Source of the DNA: SLRI01 sp036796215 | GTDB lineage: Bacteria > Pseudomonadota > Alphaproteobacteria > Geminicoccales > Geminicoccaceae | NCBI GenBank assembly: GCA_036796215.1 | Contig: DAIRDJ010000138.1 | Location: 1 to 12,000 of the forward strand | Direction: 5' to 3' | Length of the DNA: 12,000 nucleotides | Shown here: piece after piece, positions 7,825-12,000 of the stretch | Layout: each line of letters begins with the position of its first letter | Numbering within the stretch: position 1 is the stretch's first letter | Notes under the pieces: generated by a model | Seen by the model: only the letters and a program-made list of their open reading frames with translations | Database searches by the model: none | What the model was told of the DNA's origin: nothing | Made by a program: the position numbers and the translations under genes

Positions 7825-7839
7825 TGCTGCAGCGCAGCA
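7825..7839 (+). repeat. Small hairpin upstream of the ispDF ribosome binding site
   Basis: TGCTGC (7825-7830) and GCAGCA (7834-7839) are perfect 6-bp arms around a 3-base loop, eight bases before the GGTGA at 7848-7852 that probably serves as the ispDF Shine-Dalgarno. If transcribed, it sits in the ispDF 5' leader and might affect mRNA stability or ribosome access. There is no T-run, so it is not a terminator. Confidence 0.25.
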
Positions 7840-7858
7840 ACGGCCTCGGTGACGCTGA

Positions 7859-9016
7859 ATGCGGCAATCTGTAGCACTCCTGATGGCCGCCGGCAGTGGC
7901 GTCCGGCTCGGCGGCGACCTGCCCAAGCAGTACCGCGATCTCGGCGGCCGGCCGATGCTCCGCCGCAGCATCGACGCACTCCTGGCGATCCCGCGGATCG
8001 ACGCCGTGCAGGTGGTGATCGGCGCGGGCCAGGACACCCTCTACGCGGCGGCGACGGCCGGCCTCGACCTGCCGCCACCGGTGACCGGCGGTGCCACCCG
8101 GCAGGAGTCCGTCCACCGTGGCCTCGAAGCACTCTCGGCCGATGCGCCGGTGCGGGTCCTGGTCCACGATGCGGCCCGGCCGTTTGCCACGCCGGCGCTG
8201 GTCGAGCGGGTGCTCGACGCCCTCGACACCGCGGCCGCCGTGCTGCCGGTGGTGCCGGTGGTCGATACGCTCAAGCGGCTGGACCCGGCGGGGGCGGTCG
8301 TCGCCGAGGTGCCGCGCGAGGCACTGGCCCGGGCGCAGACGCCGCAGGGCTTTCGCTTCGCCGCGCTGCTCAAGGCGCATCGCCGGCACGCAGGCGTCGC
8401 CTGCACCGACGATGCCGGGGTCGTGGCGCTGGACGGCGTGGCCGTTGCCACCGTCTCGGGTGAGGAGGAGAACTTCAAGGTGACGACCGAGGACGATCTG
8501 GCGCGTGCCGAAGCGCATCTGGCAGGCCGGCCACGGCGCTGGGTGACCGGCACCGGCTTCGACGTGCATGCGTTCGCCGCCGGCCGCCGGCTCTGGCTCT
8601 GCGGCATCGAGCTGCCGCACGACCGTGGGCTCGCGGGCCATTCTGACGCCGATGTGGCGCTGCACGCGGTGACCGACGCGCTTTTCGGCGCCATGGCCGA
8701 CGGCGATATCGGCAGCCACTTCCCGCCTTCCGACGCGCAATGGAAGGACGCGCCGAGCGACCGCTTCCTGCGTCATGCGGTCGAGCGCCTCGCTGCCCGG
8801 GGCGGCCGGCTCGAGCATGTCGACCTCACCATCATCGGCGAGCGGCCGAAGATCGGCCCGCATCGTGACGCCCTCAGGGCCAGCCTGGCGGCGATCGCCG
8901 GGCTTCCGGTCGAGGCGGTAAGCGTCAAGGCGACGACGACCGAGCGGCTCGGCTTCTGTGGTCGCGAGGAGGGGCTCGCGGCCCAGGCCGCCGTCACCGT
9001 GAGCCTGCCGCAATGA
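7859..9016 (+). CDS. ispDF: Bifunctional IspD/IspF enzyme of the MEP isoprenoid pathway
   Basis: A 385-residue fusion of two MEP-pathway enzymes. The N-terminal IspD domain (about 1-225) joins CTP to 2-C-methyl-D-erythritol 4-phosphate: AAGSGVRLG (10-18), the KQ of PKQY (23-24), HDAARP (103-108) and EDD (211-213) fit the cytidylyltransferase fold. The C-terminal IspF domain (about 228-385) cyclises CDP-ME 2-phosphate to MEcPP. It has zinc-binding GFDVH (D235, H237), H261 in GHSDAD, DGDIGSHFPPSD (281-292) and the C-terminal TTTERLGFCGREEGLAAQA. Fused IspDF is common in alphaproteobacteria; IspE, which acts between the two steps, is a separate protein and is not here. The ATG at 7859 follows GGTGA with six bases of spacing. 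Its stop overlaps the pncC start (ATGA), so the two are probably translationally coupled. Confidence 0.97.
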   Translation: MRQSVALLMAAGSGVRLGGDLPKQYRDLGGRPMLRRSIDALLAIPRIDAVQVVIGAGQDTLYAAATAGLDLPPPVTGGATRQESVHRGLEALSADAPVRVLVHDAARPFATPALVERVLDALDTAAAVLPVVPVVDTLKRLDPAGAVVAEVPREALARAQTPQGFRFAALLKAHRRHAGVACTDDAGVVALDGVAVATVSGEEENFKVTTEDDLARAEAHLAGRPRRWVTGTGFDVHAFAAGRRLWLCGIELPHDRGLAGHSDADVALHAVTDALFGAMADGDIGSHFPPSDAQWKDAPSDRFLRHAVERLAARGGRLEHVDLTIIGERPKIGPHRDALRASLAAIAGLPVEAVSVKATTTERLGFCGREEGLAAQAAVTVSLPQ

Positions 9017-9507
9017 GCGTGTTCTCGGACGAGCTCCGCAAGCTCGCGAGTGACGTGCTGACCCGCTGTCGCGCCGCCGGGCTCATGGTGGCAACCGCCG
9101 AGAGCTGCACCGGCGGGCTGGTCGCCGCCTGCCTGACCGAGATCGCCGGCTCCTCGGACGTCGTCGAGCGGGGCTTCGTCACCTATTCGAACGAGGCGAA
9201 GATGGAGCTCTTGGGCGTCGCGGCAGCCACCCTCGCGGCCAAGGGTGCCGTCTCCGCCGAGACGGCGACCGAGATGCTGGCGGGCGCACTCGCCCGTTCA
9301 CGCGCCGACCTCGCGGTGGCGGTCACCGGCATCGCCGGGCCGGGTGGCGGCTCGGCGGAGAAGCCGGTGGGGCTGGTGTTCATCGGTGTGCAGCGGCGGG
9401 GGCAGCCGGCCACGGTCGAGCGGCACGTCTTCCCGGGCGATCGGGCGGCGGTGCGGGAGGCGAGCCTGCGGCGGGCGCTGGGGCTGCTGCTGGAGGCGGC
9501 CGGCTGA
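9013..9507 (+). CDS. pncC: Nicotinamide-nucleotide amidohydrolase (CinA C-terminal domain protein)
   Basis: A 164-residue stand-alone CinA C-terminal domain enzyme that deamidates nicotinamide mononucleotide to nicotinate mononucleotide, recycling the NMN released by NAD-dependent DNA ligase and other reactions. Family marks are ESCTGG at 30-35 (S31 is the expected catalytic serine), VTYSNEAK at 56-63 and TGIAGPGGG at 105-113. The length fits single-domain PncC; the N-terminal COG1058 half found in full CinA is absent. The ATG overlaps the ispDF stop by 4 nt, which implies one mRNA and coupled translation. The ispDF-cinA pairing recurs in alphaproteobacteria, although the two pathways have no direct metabolic link. 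It ends 15 nt before the inverted repeat that probably terminates this operon. Confidence 0.95.
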   Translation: MSVFSDELRKLASDVLTRCRAAGLMVATAESCTGGLVAACLTEIAGSSDVVERGFVTYSNEAKMELLGVAAATLAAKGAVSAETATEMLAGALARSRADLAVAVTGIAGPGGGSAEKPVGLVFIGVQRRGQPATVERHVFPGDRAAVREASLRRALGLLLEAAG

Positions 9508-9521
9508 GCGGAAAGCAGGAT

Positions 9522-9544
9522 GTGGGGGAAATGATTTCCCCCAC
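9522..9544. terminator. Inverted repeat between convergent operons, probable bidirectional terminator
   Basis: Two perfect 11-base arms, GTGGGGGAAAT and ATTTCCCCCAC, flank a single central G. The structure folds as a stem of about nine pairs with a short AT-rich loop on either strand. It lies just after pncC (ends 9507) and before the 3' end of the ratA-like gene (9638), where convergent transcripts must stop. Neither side has a T-run, so it is not a classical intrinsic terminator. It may work with Rho, as a 3'-end stabiliser, or as a copy of a dispersed repeat. Confidence 0.6.
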
Positions 9545-9637
9545 GCCCCCTCGGATTCGACGTGGTGATGGCGTGATCGAGCGGGAGGTGCGCTCCAGCC
9601 CTACGCCGTCACCGAGAGCCTGAGCCCCAAGGCCTCA

Positions 9638-10120
9638 TCAGGCGCCGATTGGCGCGGCACCCGTGGAGGGGGAGTTGGCCTTTGCCTTCGGCCCATAGAG
9701 CTGGTCGGCGCGGGTTTCGAAGGCGCCTACCATGCGCTGGACGGCTTCGTTGAAGAGGAGGCCGATGAGGTTTTGCAGGATGCGGGACTTGAACTCGAAA
9801 TCGACGTAGAAGTCGACGATGCAGCCGCCGTCCTCGGCCGGCAGGAAGCGCCAGTGGTTGTTGAGGTAGCGGAACGGGCCGTCGATGTATTCGACGTCGA
9901 CCCCTTCCTTGGGGATCAGCGTCACCTTGGAGCTGAAGCGCTCGCGGAAGACCTTGAAGGCGATGACGAGGTCGGCCCAGAACACGTCGCCGTCGCGCCG
10001 GGTGATCCGCGACGCCTTGCACCAGGGCAGGAACTCGGGATAGCGCTCGACTCTGGCAACCAGGTCGTAGAGCTGCTCCGGCGTATAGGGGAGGTGTCGC
10101 TGCTCGGCGTGTGTCGGCAT
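9638..10120 (-). CDS. RatA/COQ10-like coenzyme Q-binding START-domain protein
   Basis: A 160-residue protein of the polyketide cyclase/SRPBCC (START-like) superfamily, RatA/Coq10 subgroup. Recognisable features are the N-terminal PYTPEQLYDLVARVERYPEFLPWC (about 11-34), FKVFRERFSSKVTL, the GPFRYLNNHWRF segment and the C-terminal helix NEAVQRMVGAFETRA. In mitochondria Coq10 binds ubiquinone and aids its delivery to respiration; in E. coli RatA is reported to inhibit 70S ribosome assembly. In alphaproteobacteria the gene typically follows lipA, as here, and a quinone or respiratory-chain role is usually assumed. No signal peptide or membrane segment is seen. It starts 23 nt after the lipA stop without an obvious Shine-Dalgarno and is probably the last gene of the lpdA-lipA operon. 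The family assignment is firm; the cellular role is not. Confidence 0.9.
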   Translation of the reverse strand: MPTHAEQRHLPYTPEQLYDLVARVERYPEFLPWCKASRITRRDGDVFWADLVIAFKVFRERFSSKVTLIPKEGVDVEYIDGPFRYLNNHWRFLPAEDGGCIVDFYVDFEFKSRILQNLIGLLFNEAVQRMVGAFETRADQLYGPKAKANSPSTGAAPIGA

Positions 10121-10143
10121 TGTACGTCGGAAATGGCGAGGAA

Positions 10144-11055
10144 TCAGGCGGCGGCAAGGGCTTTGGTGCGCGCCTCGCGCAGCCGCTCGAAGTCGGCGCC
10201 GGCGTGGTAGGAGGACCGCGTCAGCGGGGTCGCCGAGACGAGGTGGAAGCCCTTGGCCCGGGCGGCGCGCTCGATGCCTTTGAATTCCTCTGGCTCGACG
10301 AAGCGCACGACCTCGTGGTGGCGCGGGGTCGGCTGGAGGTACTGGCCGACGGTGAGGAAATCGACATCGGCCGAGCGCATGTCGTCCATGACCTGGAGGA
10401 TCTCGCGCTTCTCCTCGCCGAGCCCGACCATGATGCCGGACTTGGTGAAGATTCTGGGGTCCAGCTCCTTGACCTGCTGGAGCAGGCGGAGCGAGTGGAA
10501 GTAGCGCGCCCCGGGCCGCACGGTGCGGTAGAGCCGCGGCACGGTCTCGAGATTGTGATTGTAGACGTCGGGCCGGGCTGCGACGATTTTCTCGACCCCG
10601 CCGGGCTTTCTCAGGAAGTCGGGGGTGAGGATCTCGATCGTGGTGGCGGGCGAGGCCTTGCGGATGGTCTCGATGCAGCGGACGAACTGAAAAGCACCGC
10701 CGTCCGGCAGGTCGTCACGGTCGACCGAGGTGATGACGACGTGGCGCAGCTCCATCTTGACCACGACCTCGGCGAGGTTCTCGGGCTCATGGCGGTCGAC
10801 CGCCTTGGGCAGTCCTGTCTTGACGTTGCAGAAGGCACAAGCGCGGGTGCAGGTATCGCCCAGGATCATCACCGTCGCGTGCTTTTGCGTCCAGCACTCG
10901 CCGATGTTCGGGCAGGCCGCCTCCTCGCAGACCGTGTGCAGGCTTTTCGCCCGCATCAGCTTCCGGGTCTCGTGGTAGGTCGCCGAGGTCGGCGCCTTGA
11001 CCCTGATCCAGGCGGGCTTGCGGCTGATCTTGCGGTTGAGGGTGACGGTGGCCAT
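10144..11055 (-). CDS. lipA: Lipoyl synthase LipA (radical SAM)
   Basis: A 303-residue radical SAM enzyme that inserts two sulfurs into protein-bound octanoyl groups, making the lipoyl cofactor of 2-oxoacid dehydrogenases and the glycine cleavage H protein. All ligand motifs are present. The auxiliary 4Fe-4S cluster has C43, C48 and C54 (CEEAACPNIGEC) with the fourth ligand expected in RSSY (280-283). The radical SAM cluster has C69, C73 and C76 (CTRACAFC). NHNLETVPRLY and KSGIMVGLGE are also family-typical. The ATG at 11055 shares one base with the stop of the upstream pentapeptide gene (TGATG), with GGAA five bases before it, so translation is probably coupled. Location downstream of lpdA fits its role, since Lpd re-oxidises the lipoyl arm that LipA completes. 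LipB is not in the window. Confidence 0.98.
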   Translation of the reverse strand: MATVTLNRKISRKPAWIRVKAPTSATYHETRKLMRAKSLHTVCEEAACPNIGECWTQKHATVMILGDTCTRACAFCNVKTGLPKAVDRHEPENLAEVVVKMELRHVVITSVDRDDLPDGGAFQFVRCIETIRKASPATTIEILTPDFLRKPGGVEKIVAARPDVYNHNLETVPRLYRTVRPGARYFHSLRLLQQVKELDPRIFTKSGIMVGLGEEKREILQVMDDMRSADVDFLTVGQYLQPTPRHHEVVRFVEPEEFKGIERAARAKGFHLVSATPLTRSSYHAGADFERLREARTKALAAA

Positions 11056-11453
11056 CAGGTTTCCGAAGGTTGGCGCTCCTGCTTGCGCAGGAAGGCTGGG
11101 ATGTCGCCGCGTTCGGCATGCGGCTCAGACTGGCGGAGGGCTTCCAGCTTGGCCACCACGTTTTCTGGCAGCTTGGTGGTGTGGTCGATAACCGCCTTCA
11201 CGAGCTGCTCGGCGGTGAGGTTCAGTGCCTCGCTCAGGTCCGCACCTCGGAGGTCGGCGCCCTCCAGGTCCATGCCGCCGAGATCGGCACCCTTGAACCT
11301 GCTACCGCGAAACGAGGCGTTCTTGGCGTCGGCCCCGGCGAAATTGGCGTCCTCGAGGTCGACCTTGTTGAGCTCCACCCGACGGATGAAGGCGCCGTGG
11401 AGGTCGAGCCGAAAGCCTTGTTGCTTCAACCGTTCGCCGATTTCGGTCCTCAT
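11055..11453 (-). CDS. Small pentapeptide-repeat protein
   Basis: A 132-residue protein of unknown function. Residues about 14-74 are pentapeptide repeats of the A(D/N)LxX type, in a right-handed beta-helix pattern: LDLHG, VDLED, ANFAG, ASFRG, SRFKG, ADLGG, MDLEG, ADLRG, ADLSE. The next stretch, LTAEQLVKAVIDHTTKLPE (about 79-95), is the end cap common in this family (compare LTxEQLxxA..D..TKLP). A charged tail rich in Lys, Arg and Glu follows. There is no signal peptide. The ATG overlaps the preceding gene's stop by 4 nt (ATGA) and has a strong Shine-Dalgarno, GGAG at 11464-11461, seven bases upstream. Its stop overlaps the lipA start. Together with the preceding gene it resembles one longer family in which membrane anchor, helical module and pentapeptides are fused. 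Whether it affects Lpd or LipA is unknown. Confidence 0.85.
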   Translation of the reverse strand: MRTEIGERLKQQGFRLDLHGAFIRRVELNKVDLEDANFAGADAKNASFRGSRFKGADLGGMDLEGADLRGADLSEALNLTAEQLVKAVIDHTTKLPENVVAKLEALRQSEPHAERGDIPAFLRKQERQPSET

Positions 11454-11857
11454 CGACCTTCTCCGAGGTGTTCCGCAACCATCGCCATGATGGTCTTGAT
11501 GTCCGGCGGTGGCTCGCTTTCGCCCACCGTGGCTTCCCGGTTCCTAACATAAGCTGCCAGGAGCTCGAAGACATCCCCGGTGAGGTCGGGGACGTCGGTG
11601 GCGATCTGCCGAAGCGTGCAGACGGCGCCCATGCGTACCTCCAGGCGCGCGTCGGCCAGCTGGCCGACGGCGCGATTGAAAAGCTCGGCGACGTGGTCGC
11701 GGCGGGCCAGGACCGATTGCTCGTGTGCCGCCTTCGCCTGCTGATCGGCTGCCCTCACCCTGGCCCAGGCGAACCAGAGGCCGAGGCCGCCGGCCAGGAT
11801 GATCCCGAAATTCCGGGCGATCTCCGAGACTGCCGTCCACCATTCGAGGTCGGTCAA
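11450..11857 (-). CDS. Small membrane-anchored protein with HEAT-like module (split partner of pentapeptide protein)
   Basis: A 135-residue protein of unknown function. A hydrophobic segment at about 15-33 (ARNFGIILAGGLGLWFAWA) should anchor it in the inner membrane. It is followed by a charged helix likely to be coiled (about 36-65), then LADARLEVRMGAVCTLRQIATD (about 67-88), a helical-repeat-like stretch. In many pentapeptide proteins of this class the equivalent pattern is an anchor, then 'AVEQLG...VRxGAIxALExIA', then pentapeptides. Here the chain stops at the point where those would begin, and the next gene supplies them. The start is the TTG at 11857, directly after the lpdA TAG and in the same frame; no other start would keep the membrane segment, and no clear Shine-Dalgarno is visible. 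Translation by termination-reinitiation from lpdA is likely. Family recognition is from pattern memory only. Confidence 0.75.
   Translation of the reverse strand: MTDLEWWTAVSEIARNFGIILAGGLGLWFAWARVRAADQQAKAAHEQSVLARRDHVAELFNRAVGQLADARLEVRMGAVCTLRQIATDVPDLTGDVFELLAAYVRNREATVGESEPPPDIKTIMAMVAEHLGEGR
11461..11464 (-). promoter_or_regulatory. Strong ribosome binding site of the pentapeptide gene
   Basis: On the minus strand GGAG followed by AAGG lies seven bases before the ATG at 11453, inside the last codons of the preceding membrane-protein gene. It is the best Shine-Dalgarno match around the five genes on this side and shows that the pentapeptide gene has its own translation start rather than being a frameshifted remnant. 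Confidence 0.65.
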
Positions 11858-12000
11858 CTAGAAGTGGATGGCGCGTCCGTAGGCATCAAGCACGGCCTCG
11901 TGCATCATCTCCGAGAGGGTGGGGTGCGGGAAGATGGTGTGCATCAGGTCGAGCTCGGTGGCCTCGACCTGGCGGGCGATGACGTAGCCCTGGATCAGCT
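11858..12000 (-). CDS. lpdA: Dihydrolipoyl dehydrogenase (E3), C-terminal end only
   Basis: Only the last 47 residues are visible; the gene continues past the right edge. The segment LIQGYVIARQVEATELDLMHTIFPHPTLSEMMHEAVLDAYGRAIHF belongs to the dimerisation domain of dihydrolipoyl dehydrogenase. HPTLSE carries the catalytic His that acts as base at the other subunit's active site, followed by Glu in SE. The enzyme re-oxidises dihydrolipoyl groups of pyruvate or 2-oxoglutarate dehydrogenase with NAD+. In alphaproteobacteria an lpdA often lies at the end of the pdh operon before lipA, which suggests this is the pyruvate dehydrogenase E3, but the upstream genes are out of view. The stop is TAG at 11860-11858. 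Confidence 0.93.
   Translation of the reverse strand, partial: LIQGYVIARQVEATELDLMHTIFPHPTLSEMMHEAVLDAYGRAIHF

Larger units (their letters stand above)
7711..7858. promoter_or_regulatory. Divergent intergenic region between ntrB and ispDF
   Basis: A 148-bp gap, visibly less GC-rich than the flanking genes, separates ntrB (leftward) from ispDF (rightward), so both operons should start here. It contains a sigma-70-like element facing ntrB, a TAGGC/GCCTA inverted repeat in the presumed ntrB leader, an 11-base palindrome and a 6-bp hairpin close to the ispDF start. Facing ispDF, TTGACT at 7725-7730 resembles a -35 box, but no good -10 lies 16-18 bases downstream. I see no gene in the gap. Confidence 0.6.

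Noticed and set aside
7772..9013. Minus-strand open frame of 413 codons over ispDF
   Set aside because: Opposite strand of a fully recognisable IspD-IspF fusion; Arg/Gly/His-rich and without motifs.
10111..11490. Plus-strand open frame of 459 codons over lipA and the pentapeptide gene
   Set aside because: It runs antisense to two genes with clear family motifs and has no internal evidence of its own.

Overview
The window is about 12 kb of GC-rich DNA, densely packed with genes, from the chromosome of an alphaproteobacterium. NtrB-NtrC-NtrY-NtrX followed by TrkA, a fused IspD-IspF enzyme, and the run lpdA / lipA / ratA-like gene / pncC are all characteristic of that class. Relative gene order and high GC suggest Rhodospirillales or a near relative, but this is inference and I cannot name a genus. 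Almost everything here is chromosomal core. I see no insertion sequence, tRNA, rRNA, CRISPR array or phage gene.

Layout. (1) Positions 1-7710, minus strand, read right to left: ntrB, ntrC, ntrY, ntrX and trkA (cut by the left edge). This is a nitrogen-regulation operon of two histidine kinase/response regulator pairs followed by a potassium-uptake regulator. The cytosolic pair NtrB/NtrC would act with sigma-54. The membrane kinase NtrY pairs with NtrX, whose AAA+ domain lacks the sigma-54 contact loop. (2) Positions 7711-7858 are a divergent intergenic region with the only plausible promoter and operator-like sequences in the window. The dusB gene that commonly precedes ntrB in this class is absent. 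(3) Positions 7859-9507, plus strand: ispDF (MEP isoprenoid pathway) and pncC/cinA (NMN deamidase), overlapping by 4 nt. (4) Positions 9508-9637 separate convergent transcription units and hold a strong 11-bp-arm inverted repeat that probably ends transcription from both sides. (5) Positions 9638-12000, minus strand, read right to left: lpdA (3' end only), a small membrane protein gene, a small pentapeptide-repeat gene, lipA and a ratA/COQ10-like gene. All are tightly spaced or overlapping, so probably one operon tied to 2-oxoacid dehydrogenase function: Lpd is the E3 subunit and LipA makes its lipoyl cofactor.

The least ordinary part is 11055-11857. Two small coupled genes sit between lpdA and lipA. 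Together they look like a protein type usually encoded as one chain (N-terminal membrane anchor, helical module, C-terminal pentapeptide repeats), here split in two with a good ribosome binding site at the junction. The membrane gene also begins at a TTG codon directly after, and in frame with, the lpdA TAG stop. I found no convincing new defence, mobile or RNA system. The other findings concern loss of synteny, start codons and regulatory sequence.
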